Below, one piece after another: positions 26,490 through 36,887 of a DNA stretch of 64,000 nucleotides. The stretch is taken from positions 468,294 through 532,293 of the forward strand of contig KB722740.1 in NCBI GenBank assembly GCA_000349905.1, read 5' to 3'. Position numbers and translations under genes: made by a program. Source of the DNA: Volvariella volvacea V23 (lineage: Eukaryota > Basidiomycota > Agaricomycetes > Agaricales > Pluteaceae). How positions within the stretch are numbered: position 1 is the first letter of the stretch; every line of letters starts with the position of its first letter. The notes beneath the pieces were generated by a model. That model made no database searches and had not been told where the DNA came from. It was given only the letters and a program-made list of their open reading frames with translations.

Positions 26490-27249
26490 CTATTTCTTGA
26501 GCGGTTTCTTATCTCCCTTTTTGTCCTCTGAATCCGAGTCCGAGTCTGAATCCGATGAGCTATCTATCGAGGCTCGCTTGGTCTTCTCTTCCTCGACGAC
26601 TGGGGTGTGCAAGGCATTCTTCTCCTCGTCAACGGGCAGAGCTCTACTCCGGCCACCGGAGCTTCTGAATCTAAATTTGTGTCGGAAGCGTCTCCACAAG
26701 AAAAAGAGCAGGAAGATGAGCATGACCCCTCCGACTGCAGGGGGAGCAAATTCAGCAATTCCGGCACCAGCATAAAAACGGCTGCGTACTTACAGATGCT
26801 ACCTATGATAATCCCTGCGAGCTTTCCTCCCTTGGGTGGTGGACATTGGATCTGTTTGCCACTGAATGAAGGGTTAGGACACAAGGACCTGTTAGTATTT
26901 TACGGCTAAGGAGTGAGATAAGCACGTACTTGGCATCATAACACTTGGTACGATTGCTGGTGGTTGTGTGAATGATAGTTGTTCCGTGACTTCCTCCTGA
27001 ACCACTACTACTTCCACTAGATCCACTGCTGCTGCTTCCGCTCGATCCACTGCTTCCACTCGATCCACTGCTTCCACTCGATCCACTGCTTCCACTCGAT
27101 CCACTGCTTCCACCTCCGGGTCGGGGTCGGGGTCGACCACCCCCTCCTCCACCCCCACGGCCTCCTTCACCTCCGCCTCTGGCATATACTGAACCTGCAG
27201 TGGCCACAAGTATACAAAGAATCGGCAGTAATGCTTCCGTAGTATCCAT
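26490..27249 (-). CDS. Small single-TM protein with CYDxxG ectodomain motif and Gly-Ser repeat (array member A)
   Basis: Three exons (26930-27249, 26794-26861, 26490-26734) sum to 633 nt, or 210 residues. MDTTEALLPILCILVATAGS is a signal peptide. A Gly/Arg-rich stretch and a (GSS)n run encoded by an 18-bp minisatellite follow. Then comes the array motif, spliced to CYDANGKQIQCPPPKGGK, directly before a TM helix (GIIIGSIFGGVMLIFLLFFL) and a basic stop-transfer WRRFRHKFRF. The cytoplasmic tail has an acidic Ser-Asp run (SSSDSDSDSDSED). The first intron interrupts the motif in phase 2 and the second cuts the TM helix in phase 1. A type I plasma-membrane or cell-wall-facing protein is expected; the function is unknown. 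Confidence 0.75.
27019..27114. repeat. 18-bp coding minisatellite
   Basis: The unit cgatccactgcttccact is repeated exactly or nearly so at 27043, 27061, 27079 and 27097, with a degenerate copy before. It encodes Ser-Gly-Ser-Ser-Gly-Ser on the minus strand inside array member A. Copy number is likely to vary between strains. Confidence 0.9.
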
Positions 27250-27792
27250 GGCCAATGTGGTCACACTTGTTCTTGGGTCTAAATGGCAACCAGAAGCTAA
27301 AAAAAGAGCGAGTGGTTGGAATGAACCAAGGGCGCCAATGGCCCCTGCTCCTTCAGCCTGGTTATAGGGAAAAGTAGGCACGAGGCTAATCGGTACCCCT
27401 GATCTATCCCTTCCTACATTTATGTGGGTTGCTTCATCCCTCGAAGCATAGTATCACCTTAAATCAGCTTGAAGCTGTGCAAGTGTTGCCATTCAAGCTT
27501 GCCATGTTCGGTATGTCGAGTCGGTAACAATTGCAAAGTCATCAAAACTCCCGGGCGAATGGCCCACCTCAGCTTGAGGTGATGAGGAATGCATTGACTT
27601 TGCTTTGGCCCATCGACACCCCCTGGAATTCAGGAGAGGTTTGCCGTCATGACATCTGTCAAGTTGATGCCCTTCGAACCTGAACATTCGATACAAGGTT
27701 GACCCCATTCGCCCTGGCGGCTGGTAGGCATGCAGCTTCGTATATTACGAACGTGTGGACGGGACAATTACTGCATACATCATAAGGTGCCT
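27250..27792. other. Intergenic between array members A and B
   Basis: A 543-bp spacer with no recognised exon. It should hold the promoter of array member A. Confidence 0.4.
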
Positions 27793-28670
27793 CTAACGAT
27801 GAACTACACTTGGTAAGCTGTCTTTTCCTCTAGTCCCACTGAACCTGTCTGTCTGCCTGAGCCGCCCAAAAGAAATGGCTCTGCTCACCAGTGCTGGTGG
27901 CAACATGGTTAACAACGCGGAACTGGATAGCATTCCATTGTTGTGGGTGAGATACACGACTTCGTCTTCCTCCCAATACTTCGCGCTAGTCAGCCATTTG
28001 GTTGGATGTTCCTTGTCTGTATTTTCCTTCTCGCTTCTCCACTCTTCATGGCCACTTGCTTCCTTTCCTTGCTTCTCACTGCTCCTAATCCTCATGCGAT
28101 TGCACACACCACGCCATGCGTAAAGTATCAAGTTCAATGCAGCAATCGAGAAGTTCGTCAAGCTTTGGAATGTTGCATGCAAGACCTGTCTAGTTTTTTG
28201 ATAGGACCTTCTGCAAGTGGTGAGGGTGAGCCTGCGGGTAGTTTGTAATGCCACAGCCAGTTTCGCACTCGTCCGTTCCATTGATCCTTTCGTATTATTG
28301 TAGGCCGAGATGATCCACGCGAAGGTAACGAAGAGGCAGGCGTCTCTTAATACAGTTGCAATTTTTTTCACGCTCCATACCAGGCCAAGATAGGTATTTA
28401 TGAGAATGAGAAGGATTAGAAGAAGAGCCGCTGCCACTTGACGAATTAGTGGACGCCAGTACAGTAAGCAGACATGCACTTACCAAGCCATATCGGGGCT
28501 CCCAGAATTAACCCGACGAAGATTAAAGGAACCACTTCGGAATCTGAAGTGTTGCGTCTCACTAGAGAATGCGGATAAGTTGCATTAATCGTCGTGATGT
28601 ACATCATGCTGACAACGTCGATAAAGTTGCCTATGATCAGGAAACGGCTTGTTGTATGTAAAGGACTCAT
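27793..28670 (-). CDS. Membrane protein, possible divergent array member B
   Basis: The start at 28670 gives MSPLHTTSRFLIIGNFIDVV, a signal or anchor segment. A short ectodomain lacks the two-cysteine motif. A TM helix follows, built across an intron: VPLIFVGLILGAPIWL joined in phase 1 to AALLLILLILINTYLGLVWS. That is the same place and phase at which the TM helix is split in array members A, D and E. The tail of about 200 residues is much longer and has two weaker hydrophobic segments (LFVTFAWIISAY; FSIAALNLILYAW), so the protein may cross the membrane more than once. No family known. Membership of the array rests on position, strand and the TM-splitting intron. Confidence 0.5.
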
Positions 28671-29402
28671 GAGGCAAAGAGGGATATATCAACGATTGAA
28701 CGGTAGAGTGTGGCGTCCATAAATATAGGGAAAGTAAGTCCTCGTTTTAGTTATGGGGGTTAGTGGGTCCAACGTTCCAAGCCCCTGCACTCCTCCATAC
28801 CGGCTCCTATTTTGTGCCGTCCATATTTCCTATGAACGACTCAAGGCGTCACCGTGGCTTCATAATTCAATCCACGCAGGAGATTGTGGGTTTCGTCGAT
28901 TGGTCCAAAGAGTTCTGGCTGGAGCAGGTGGAGACGGGCCAAGAGCCACTGACATCGGGAGGTCTTGTTAGAGGTGCGTCATTCATTACAGGCTCGCCAC
29001 GCAGGGGCGTGGGACATGATCAAACCCTTCTAGGCTGCTTATATTGCTACGTCGTCCTGTCCGGGCTCTACAAACAGCACTTGTGCGCAAATGAAAACGA
29101 CGTCTTGAGTTCATAACACTATTGCGCACTAGTCTATACTTGGCGATACCGCGACGCCCGTCGGTCTAAAAAAGTGGATGACCGAAACTCTATTTACACG
29201 CGGTACTGCGCCTCTCTGAACGGGGACTAAAAGTACTAAACCTTGAGGTCCGCTTTGCTCGCGTCGAGACGTCCTGTGTGCAACTGGACATCAGTTTGAA
29301 TGACCGACCCTCTTTCCCCAAACCTCTCGACCTGACCCACCCTCCCTTCACGAGACAAGACTGGCTTTAACTTGGACACCAGTGTCGTGCTACTGGCCTC
29401 AC
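28671..29402. other. Intergenic between array members B and C
   Basis: A plus-strand frame at 28763-29116 (containing FVDWSKEFWLEQVETGQE) is open for 117 codons but has no family features. No other exon is seen. Confidence 0.35.
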
Positions 29403-29959
29403 TTATGTGCGACCCAGGATTAAAGCTTGGTCCCCTTCCTGGACCATCAGTGTCTGTTCTCCTTCTATATCTTTATATCCACTGCACCTTTCTCTCAGTC
29501 TATATGGAAAATTGTTACGCTTTCGATTGGGGGTTTCACTAACTGAGTAGTGCCACGATACGCAGTGCTGTATGAGGAAGTGATAGATGAATGTCACATT
29601 GTCTCGAAGGATTTCGTGGAGGCCTACTGTAATCAGTGTTTGCCACCGCCGCTTGCAGCAAATTTTACGATTGTGGGGCAAATCGAACGGTAAGTCTTGC
29701 GGACACAAATGTATAGTGCAACGGTAACTGAACTCGAGAGAGACGTCAGTGAGATCCTTGCACCTGCGCAAACAAGAAAGCGCCTACGGGCTATTGCGAT
29801 CAGTGGGAATAATATCGACCCGCCAGCTATGAATCCCATCCCAGGGCTCAAGTTGTCACCTGTTTCGTCATAGGGTACATTGGGCAGAAGGAGGTTCAAG
29901 GCACGTGTCCTCCCAAGGGTTGCAACTAGGAGCACAAGACAAAATCCAAAGTGAAGGGT
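29403..29959 (-). pseudogene. Degenerate array member C
   Basis: The minus strand holds a hydrophobic leader (CLVLLVATLGRTRALNLL) then PYDETG. An intron of about 95 bp would join this to ARISLTSL. The result aligns with CYDENGNRIAC of member D, with both cysteines replaced (Pro, Leu). The leader frame has no Met before an in-frame stop at 29960-29962. An ATG just upstream (MNPSLWILSC) reads one base out of frame with it. A tail-like frame ending at 29403 (GYKDIEGEQTLMVQEGDQ) completes the outline. Frameshift, lost cysteines and weak TM suggest a decaying copy, although an unseen 5' exon cannot be excluded. Confidence 0.35.
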
Positions 29960-30166
29960 TCATCTTGTGAACGAGGGAATACGGTTGGAAGTACTGACTA
30001 TGAGACTCCAAAGGAGCATTCAAGCTCTAGCATATGAAATATAGGAGTTTCACCAGAGGATGCGTTATAGACCGGAGATTCATGCATTGCAACGAGTGGT
30101 GGGTAGTATCCGTGTTGTACAACTTTGGCAAATGCCACAGCCAAGGCGTGGGCGCTTAACACGTTC

Positions 30167-30715
30167 TTATTTCTGATGCTTTTCTTTGTGATCCCATATT
30201 GTAGGATCGCTATCTGACGATCTCCTGCGCTCCCGCACTGAATCGATCTCGGCGTTCCCTGATCTGTTCAGGCTGACATGCTCCTCTTCTGCGCCTGGAC
30301 CGCTATGGGTAGACCTTTCCGCACGACCTTTCTTCCACTTCCACAAGTAGTAAAATACGACGGCAAGGATGCTCAATCCCGCTAACGTGCATCGCATTGA
30401 GCCAAAAGCGTGTGAGCGTGATTGAGGTGTACTTACTGAGAACAGAAAGAATGATAGCAATAATCATCCCTTTTTGTGTCTTTATGCAGGCGATCCTGTT
30501 ACCACTGGAAGTGGAAGTGCAATGGTAAGCTTGTTAGGGAGTGTGTCGAGTAAAAGAGTGTCACCGCACTTTTCATCGTAGCATGGATGAGGTGTAGAAT
30601 GGTGGTGGTGCCTTATGGTGCGACTAGCCAAGTTTCCGTACGCTGAGCCAGCTTGGACGGCAAGGCTTAAAAGGATAAGCAAGAGTGATTGATACATGCT
30701 TGATGTTAGAGTCAT
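30167..30715 (-). CDS. Small single-TM protein with CYDxxG ectodomain motif (array member D)
   Basis: Three exons (30570-30715, 30437-30504, 30167-30381) give exactly 143 codons including stop. MTLTSSMYQSLLLILLSLAV is a signal peptide; a His-rich stretch (RHHHHSTPH) follows. The motif CYDENGNRIACIKTQK is completed across a phase-2 intron. The TM helix (IIAIILSVLTGLSILAVVFY) is cut by a phase-1 intron and followed by the stop-transfer LWKWKKGR. A polar cytoplasmic tail (SVRERRRSSDSD) ends the protein. Exon 2 is 68 nt, the same as in member A. Function unknown; a type I membrane topology is inferred. Confidence 0.75.
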
Positions 30716-31382
30716 GAAGAGGGGTATGCGGGTTCTATGTCCGAAGGAGTTGGGAGCTGTAGAGTTGTCGTCCTTGACCAATTCCCCCTAATTATATACG
30801 ACAGATTCTCCGATACTTGCGGCGTAATATTTTGGATGTCGAGCACGGTAGAAGGTTGCCATGATGGATTGTGGCGGTCCCAGCGCTCATGTTGATGTAC
30901 CCAAACTGTGTGCGTGAAATGCTGTGACTGTACAAAGGCTTGTGATAACATCAAGTTGTACATATGAATAACAAGAGCAAGGCGATGTCCGAGGCCGTTC
31001 ATACCGATCAGCACGAGATGATAGGAGCCAGGCGTTAGGATGCCATACCCGACCAGACCTTTTGGATGAAGTAGCTTCTAGTATACACAGCGATGTCGTA
31101 CTACGTCACAATCCCCAGAACTTGAACAACCCTTACGACCACCGAGTTGGCACTTATTACGGTAATTATCGAGGATATGCAGTAGTGATTGGTCGGGAAT
31201 ATTAGTCTCCTGCAAAGATATGCGTGCACCAGCGGGACGCGAAATTTATATGAGGTATAATTGGGTATCGTGAACGATAAGATGTAGGTATATATATGCA
31301 CATACATTTCGGTTGCGGAGAGGCGGAGTTAACGAAAAGTGCAGGAACAAATTAGAGGCTGTTGGACCTGCGTCATAATGAA
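30716..31382. other. Intergenic between array members D and E
   Basis: A 667-bp spacer with no exon recognised. An AT-rich tatataat-like site on the minus strand near 30791-30799, about 80 bp before the start of member D, could be its TATA box. Confidence 0.4.
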
Positions 31383-31775
31383 CTAGCTTTGGACGAGACG
31401 CTCTTTGGACTCCGAGTCGTAAATTCGCTGACTTCGGCGTCGTTTGAGCCAGAAAATTATGCCAGCAGTCAAAGACGCAAGCCCAAGCGCTGTCCAATAT
31501 AAGCCACAAAAGCTACAAAACGGGAGATGGGCCAATGGACTCACCTGCACATAGGACCGCAACTGCGATGGTGACGTTTCGTGCGGAATGATCAGGAGGA
31601 CATCGGACAAATAGGCGACTTGGTATGTGAAGCGACGTGAGTATGGGGTGTGGTAGAATGAATGAAACACAGCATACGTATCCACATCGAGACACCTTTT
31701 GGGACTTTCGTCGTAAACCATGACATGAGCTGCCTCAGCTAATGGGATTGAGACGAGCCAAGCAATTAGCAGCAT
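31383..31775 (-). CDS. Small single-TM protein with two-cysteine motif (array member E)
   Basis: Three exons (31678-31775, 31545-31618, 31383-31489) sum to 279 nt, or 92 residues. MLLIAWLVSIPLAEAAHV is the signal peptide. The motif reads RCLDVDTRLFVRCPP across a phase-2 intron. It is one residue longer between cysteines than in A and D but shares the CPP ending of A. The TM helix (IAVAVLCAALGLASLTAGII) is cut by a phase-1 intron and followed by WLKRRRSQR and a short tail ending LVQS. An NVT glycosylation site sits just outside the helix. Function unknown. Confidence 0.7.
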   Translation of the reverse strand: MLLIAWLVSIPLAEAAHVMVYDESPKRCLDVDTYAVFHSFYHTPYSRRFTYQVAYLSDVLLIIPHETSPSQLRSYVQVSPLAHLPFCSFCGLYWTALGLASLTAGIIFWLKRRRSQRIYDSESKERLVQS

Positions 31776-32785
31776 AATTGCGATTTCGTTGCTCGGGGTG
31801 GGTAGAGTGGTGGGTCGGTCAGAGCAAGGATGACGAGGGTAAGCCGCCGCCAGCATCTTAAATACGCAGAACGCGTTGGATGACAATGTGGATGTCTTCT
31901 GTCGGCTGACGATATAAGGTTGGCTGGGACACAAACCATGGGATAGAATGTCAGCTCGGCAATGGTTAGAATTGCTCCGGGTAGTATGCGTAGTAGGAGT
32001 ACGCGAGATGCGGGACATCAGCGTGCTATGCATGCAAGCCTGTAGGACGAAGACACTCCCTGACTTGGGCGTAGAGGCTCAGTTTTAACGCCCGGAATCC
32101 GCTCATCGGCTTGTGGTACATTAATATTCATTGATCTTGGACCCGGCGGTCTTCATCGTGGTTCTGTCTTGTACAGACGGTTCCGCCGTTCCCATGTCAC
32201 TCTTTCCCCCGTACCACATCATCCCTACATTCAACTCCATATGGCGCTCTGAGCCTCGAAGTCGAGGCCTGCCGTCATGACGCCCCAGGCGACCCATTAC
32301 AGGACACCGGCGTCTCTTCAAATTCACAAACTTGTATGGTGATCTTGGAAGTGACCACCAGTTGTAGGCACCGTGACGGGACCCGGAATTTTCCTCTAGA
32401 ACCAATAAAACTTTAGAATAGGTTCAAATTCAACCCCTTCAAGGGCTCAGCGCTCACCGATCAGGAGAACCTCAACAAACCAGGGGTCCGGTGTTCTCCT
32501 TCCCCGGATTCGCTACAAAAGCGCATTACACAATGGCTGAACCTGCCGAGGAACCAGTGTTGTGCTTTTTACATTGACGAAAGGGGTAAAAGGTACGCAT
32601 TACGGCGTTCTATCGAATATCAATTTCAGGGAAAAGACGAAAGTGGACAGATGAAAAGTCCAGGTCCATTTGGTCAACTTGTATATTCTACGATTTTCCG
32701 TATATAAGGCCCCAGACATGTCCAGGTTCTTCAGCAGCTTCGCCGCTACCTGATCTTTTCTGCATTCTCACCTCCCCTTCCTACC
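31776..32785. other. Intergenic, no gene seen
   Basis: A 1-kb region between the minus-strand array and the plus-strand secreted-protein gene. A 94-codon open frame on the minus strand (32121-32405) shows no family motif. Confidence 0.4.
32701..32709 (+). promoter_or_regulatory. TATA box of the secreted-protein gene
   Basis: The sequence tatataagg lies 85 bp before the start codon at 32786, a normal TATA-to-ATG distance in a strongly transcribed fungal gene. Confidence 0.65.
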
Positions 32786-33642
32786 ATGCGTGTAACTTTC
32801 TTGCTCACTGCTGCAGCTGCAGCTGCCTCTAGTGTTGCCGCTGTTCCTTGGGGACTAGGAGGCTTTGGCTCAAATGACATCCTGCGCCTCCTGGGAGTCG
32901 ACATGACTCGGGATGGCCACTACGGCGCAGCCGTACCCCCTTGGCAGCCCAATGCTACGCCAGGTTGGTACTTTGGTAACAGGCCAGAACGCCACGGCAA
33001 CCTCCGCTGTCTTTCTGGTGTAAGTCTCGCGTTTTCGTGTTTATGCAGCGGGTAGTAATGGTGCTTATCTCTCAATAGATCCTCTGCAACATCTTGAAGC
33101 TCTTCCCCCGTGCCATTCAGTGCCCACCGAGGCCACCCCCCAACCCACCCCCGTCCCCTGGTGACGGCTATACCCAAACCTTCTCCAACCTCACCGGTGC
33201 AACTCAGGCCCCTGGTTACTTGACGTTCGGCCTTGTTGAGACCGTCGCAGGTACGCGTTTCATGCTACCAATGACATCGAAATGCAGACTGACACGATCT
33301 CCTGGATAGACTGCAAGGCCATGTGCAACAACGTCCAAGGGTGCCAATTCGTCAACAGTACGTGCACTCACATTTCTTCAAGATCGGTGTACTAATCTTT
33401 GATCCGTGTGACAGCTTACCACGACGTTAACGGCAAGGTTCGTTACTTGTCCCGTCCCAGTTCCTATGCCTTAAAACTCACCATGCATCCACTTAATCCA
33501 GGATGGCAGCACCTTACTGACATGCTCGCTCTACGACGCCTGCCAAACCGCCGCGACAGCTACTAACACTGGTGGTCAGACTCAACCAGACGGATCTGTC
33601 AACTATATCACCAACAGTGACGGGTGGTGCAAGCAGTCCTAA
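32786..33642 (+). CDS. Secreted Cys-containing protein, fruiting-body-specific type
   Basis: The start at 32786 gives MRVTFLLTAAAAAASSVAAV, a clear signal peptide, preceded by a good TATA box. Later exons contain YTQTFSNLTGATQAPGYLTF, then DCKAMCNNVQGCQFVN (a PAN/apple-like cysteine pattern), YHDVNGK, and LLTCSLYDACQTAATATN. It ends GWCKQS. This arrangement resembles the fruit-body-specific proteins described from cultivated mushrooms, a comparison made from memory. A Pro-rich linker (PPRPPPNPPPSPG) sits before the cysteine domain. Five short introns, one after nearly every cysteine segment. The protein is probably abundant and cell-wall associated; no enzyme activity is suggested. Confidence 0.75.
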
Positions 33643-33885
33643 TTGTATTCAATTTAGCTCTTGAGCGCTTCGGCAGTGATCTTGTTGGACAATAAGTTAC
33701 ACGTCTATTGCTACTTTCGCTTAGTTGTTGTCAACTCTACGTACTGCACTCATTTTACAATATACCTGTCCTTTCTACTACTTGGGCGAGCGTGATCTAC
33801 AACGAAGTTTATATTAATGCGATACAGTAAGGCATACAAAACAATGAAAGCGATCTATAGGTAGGTGGTATACAATTAGTCGGAC

Positions 33886-36461
33886 TTAGAACACCCATTC
33901 ATACAATCTCTTCAGGTATCTCCTTGGGGACTTTGCGGATGAACGTTCCCCATCTCCATCCCCACTGTGATGATCTTCAACATACTCATCCTTCCTCAAG
34001 TCAATGGTGTCAATGTCAACAAAACTGTTCTCCCATGCATGCTTAACCGATGTAATACGCCTCCGCACGGCATGGGAAAAAGATGTCGGGGGCCTTGTGG
34101 ATACGGGGACCTTGTGCCCACTGGCAAGGGTACTCTCTTCGTCCAACCTTTGTCCAAGACCCCCGAGTGCTCCTTGAAGAAGCGGCGCTGTCTCGGTCAG
34201 GGTCGAGGCTGAGTCTGACTGAAGAGAGGACCGTGACGGTGTTGAGGGGCTTTTTAGGAAGATCCAAGCAAGGAACATCACGACCATGACGGGTATTTCC
34301 AGATAAAATGAGATGAAATCTACCAGGGAGAACGCCGGGATGATGGAAGACCATCCTTGGACTGAGATGGATAGACCAGATTCAGATCAAACAACCGACA
34401 GGAAGGACGAAGCGTATTGGCATGTGCATATGGTGAGAAAAAAAAGGAGATTTCGGGTATTGTCATTGCACAAGGGGGAACAAAGAAGAGGGACGGTTAG
34501 AGTTTTGCTTTTTCACAAGAAAAGAAAATACGTACTGATGATCAGCGCCAACACAGAAGCAATCTGTTTGAAAGAATCATTCACGCTGTCAATGCCAGGA
34601 ACTTTTGCGGGAACAAATATCATACGCACAACAAAGGGAGGTCCCCAAGGCCAAGTCCAAGCGGCGCGGAACTTGAGCTCCTCTAGTGGTCTTCTCTGTT
34701 GAATCCAGGCTTTACGGAAACGCCAGCTGGCAATACCAATAGACAGCCAGGCAATCTATAATCGTGTAAGACAGGTTTAGTAATAAAGGGCATTACGATG
34801 GTCAGCAGAGCTCAGCATCCCGGAGTGATTGCAAGTACCTGATTGGAGACCCCAACAATGTTCTGCAACCAACCCCATAGTGTGCCGCTACCGATATAGC
34901 TGGTTGCAAAGCAAAGGACACTTATACTGCTAGTCATGAGGAGGGCATTAAGTGGTACTCCACGACTGGTGGTGCGCGAAAACACCATGGGCGCTTGTGG
35001 GGGCACCGTTACCGAGAGACCTGTACAAAAGATACCAATGAATTCAATTTCCTAGAATTTCATTGGAGCAGACTCACCATAGAGAACTCGCGTTCCGGCA
35101 AACAGTGCATGATTTCCGGCCGACAGCACAGACGTCAGGATGACAGTGTTCATGAATGACGCAGCAAAATCTAAATTGCGATCAACTTAAAAGAAGCGAG
35201 GAGAAAGCAGAGAACTTACTGCTTCCTGCCTCTTTGAACACCAACGTAAAGGGTGAGGTAGTCGTGCTTCGATTGGAGAGATTGGGGTAGTCCCAAGGTA
35301 CTGGAAGTGATTGTGAGTCATTGAACGGTGCATAACACCCCTATAGCCCACCATTCAACCCGATTAACAATATACTGAGAATATAGAATATCAAGATTCT
35401 GGATTGGGAAAGCCCTGTCCGTCAGCACCGCAAACACGCAAAGTAAGAGCGACTCACCTCCAAAAGACAAACTTGACCACCTTGGGCATATTCTTCGATG
35501 GGTTTCTAGTCTCGCCGGCAGTAATACCTAGGCTCTCCGTTCCGCCATCTTATGACCATCCCAAAGATAGGAGACATCGAGCATCAATGCAGGGTCGTGG
35601 TGTATATAGAGGCTGAGGTACTTACAGGCGAAACTGGCAGTCACGAATACCCTCGCAAACCCGCCAAACCCGCCAACGAACGGGGCTCCTGGTATAGTCC
35701 AGTTGCTGAACCCGATAACTCGATGCTCGGTATTCACCCCCGTATTGACGAATACACCGGTAACAATGAAGATGACGATAGTAGCAACCTTCAAGAACGA
35801 CAACCAGTATTCTAATCGATACACCAATTGTCAGTGATCAAGAAATTGTGGGCATAACTCGCTTCCCCAAGGGAAACCTACCTAATTCCCCATACGCCCC
35901 GACATGAGTAGCATTCACGCCCACCAAAAACAGCCAAAACGCCAGACTAACGACCCAGGCGTGTTCCATCGTCCAGAACTGCAGTACCAGCTGCGCCGCC
36001 GTCAGGTCCGAAGCGACCGAAACAGCGTCATTAAACCAGTAATTCCACGAAAGCGCGAAGCCAAACGCCGGAGAGAAGAACCGCGTCGCGTAGGCATTAA
36101 ATGATCCAGCCACGGGATACTGAGTGGCCATTTCCCCGAGGAGCAGTAGGGTAACGTAAACGATGAACCCGACGAGGGAGTAACATATTAGCATGCTTGC
36201 GGGGCCTCCTTGTGCAAGGGAACGCCCTGTGCCGAGAAAGAGCCCTGTGCCAATCGTTCCTCCGATGGCGATCATCTGGACTTGTCGGGCAGATAATCCG
36301 CGATGCAGCTTGCCATGGTGTGTGGGGAGGATATCTTGGTCGTCTGCGCCGTGGAGAGGGTTTTGAGTTTTAGCTAGTATGGGATCGGAGTCGCCAGAAT
36401 GGAGGGTGCCATAACTGGTATGCGAGGTATGTCCGACTTGATATTTTGCTTTCGAGGACAT
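33886..36461 (-). CDS. Amino-acid permease (APC superfamily, fungal YAT type)
   Basis: A plasma-membrane proton-amino acid symporter. After a polar N-terminus (start 36461, MSSKAKYQVGHTSHTS) come GLSARQVQMIAIGGTIGTGL, the family signature in TM1, and GEMATQYPVAGSFNAYATRF. Later exons hold GFSNWTIPGAPFVGGFGGF, GITAGETRNPSKNMPKVV, FMNTVILTSVLSAGNHALF and FSRTTSRGVPLNALL, all landmark blocks of the fungal permeases. The order and number of hydrophobic segments fit twelve TM helices. The C-terminal tail is unusually long (about 120 residues, ending LKRLYEWVF) with many Ser/Thr and Lys, which could serve ubiquitin-dependent turnover. About seven introns. Substrate range cannot be read. Confidence 0.9.
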
Positions 36462-36887
36462 CTTGTTCGCGACAAGATGGGGGTAGGATGTGGAGAAGGT
36501 GCAGGAGAGCCGTCGTTATTATTGGGATAGGAACGGTACTAGAGCCGAGTATGCAGTAAGAGGTATGGCGCCATCCTTTCACCATATGCATAGCATTACA
36601 AATCAGTCATCCTCAACGTTTCTGACATCCATTAGCACTTCACATCCTGACATCACTAATCCAATACATTATACATCAATACTTCACTCATCCTACTATG
36701 TCTGTCCGTGTCCCAATCAAACGCAAGCCTAGCACATAGCATATACCGATCAAAAAGAACAAGCAGTGTCAGATTAAAACGTGCGTATAGGGAAAGTCCT
36801 CCAGTGTGAAGTGGTTTTAGAGCGATGCGGCGTCGCGCATATGACTCGCATCTACGTAGCGTGACGTAGGTGGGCGCGGGAGCCATG
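36462..36887. other. Intergenic, no gene seen
   Basis: A 426-bp spacer between the permease promoter side and the stop of the guanylyltransferase gene; both genes are on the minus strand. Confidence 0.5.

Noticed and set aside
27019..27114. Tandem 18-bp units considered as a CRISPR-like array
   Set aside because: No spacers; the units are contiguous, in frame and encode Gly-Ser repeats in a eukaryotic gene.
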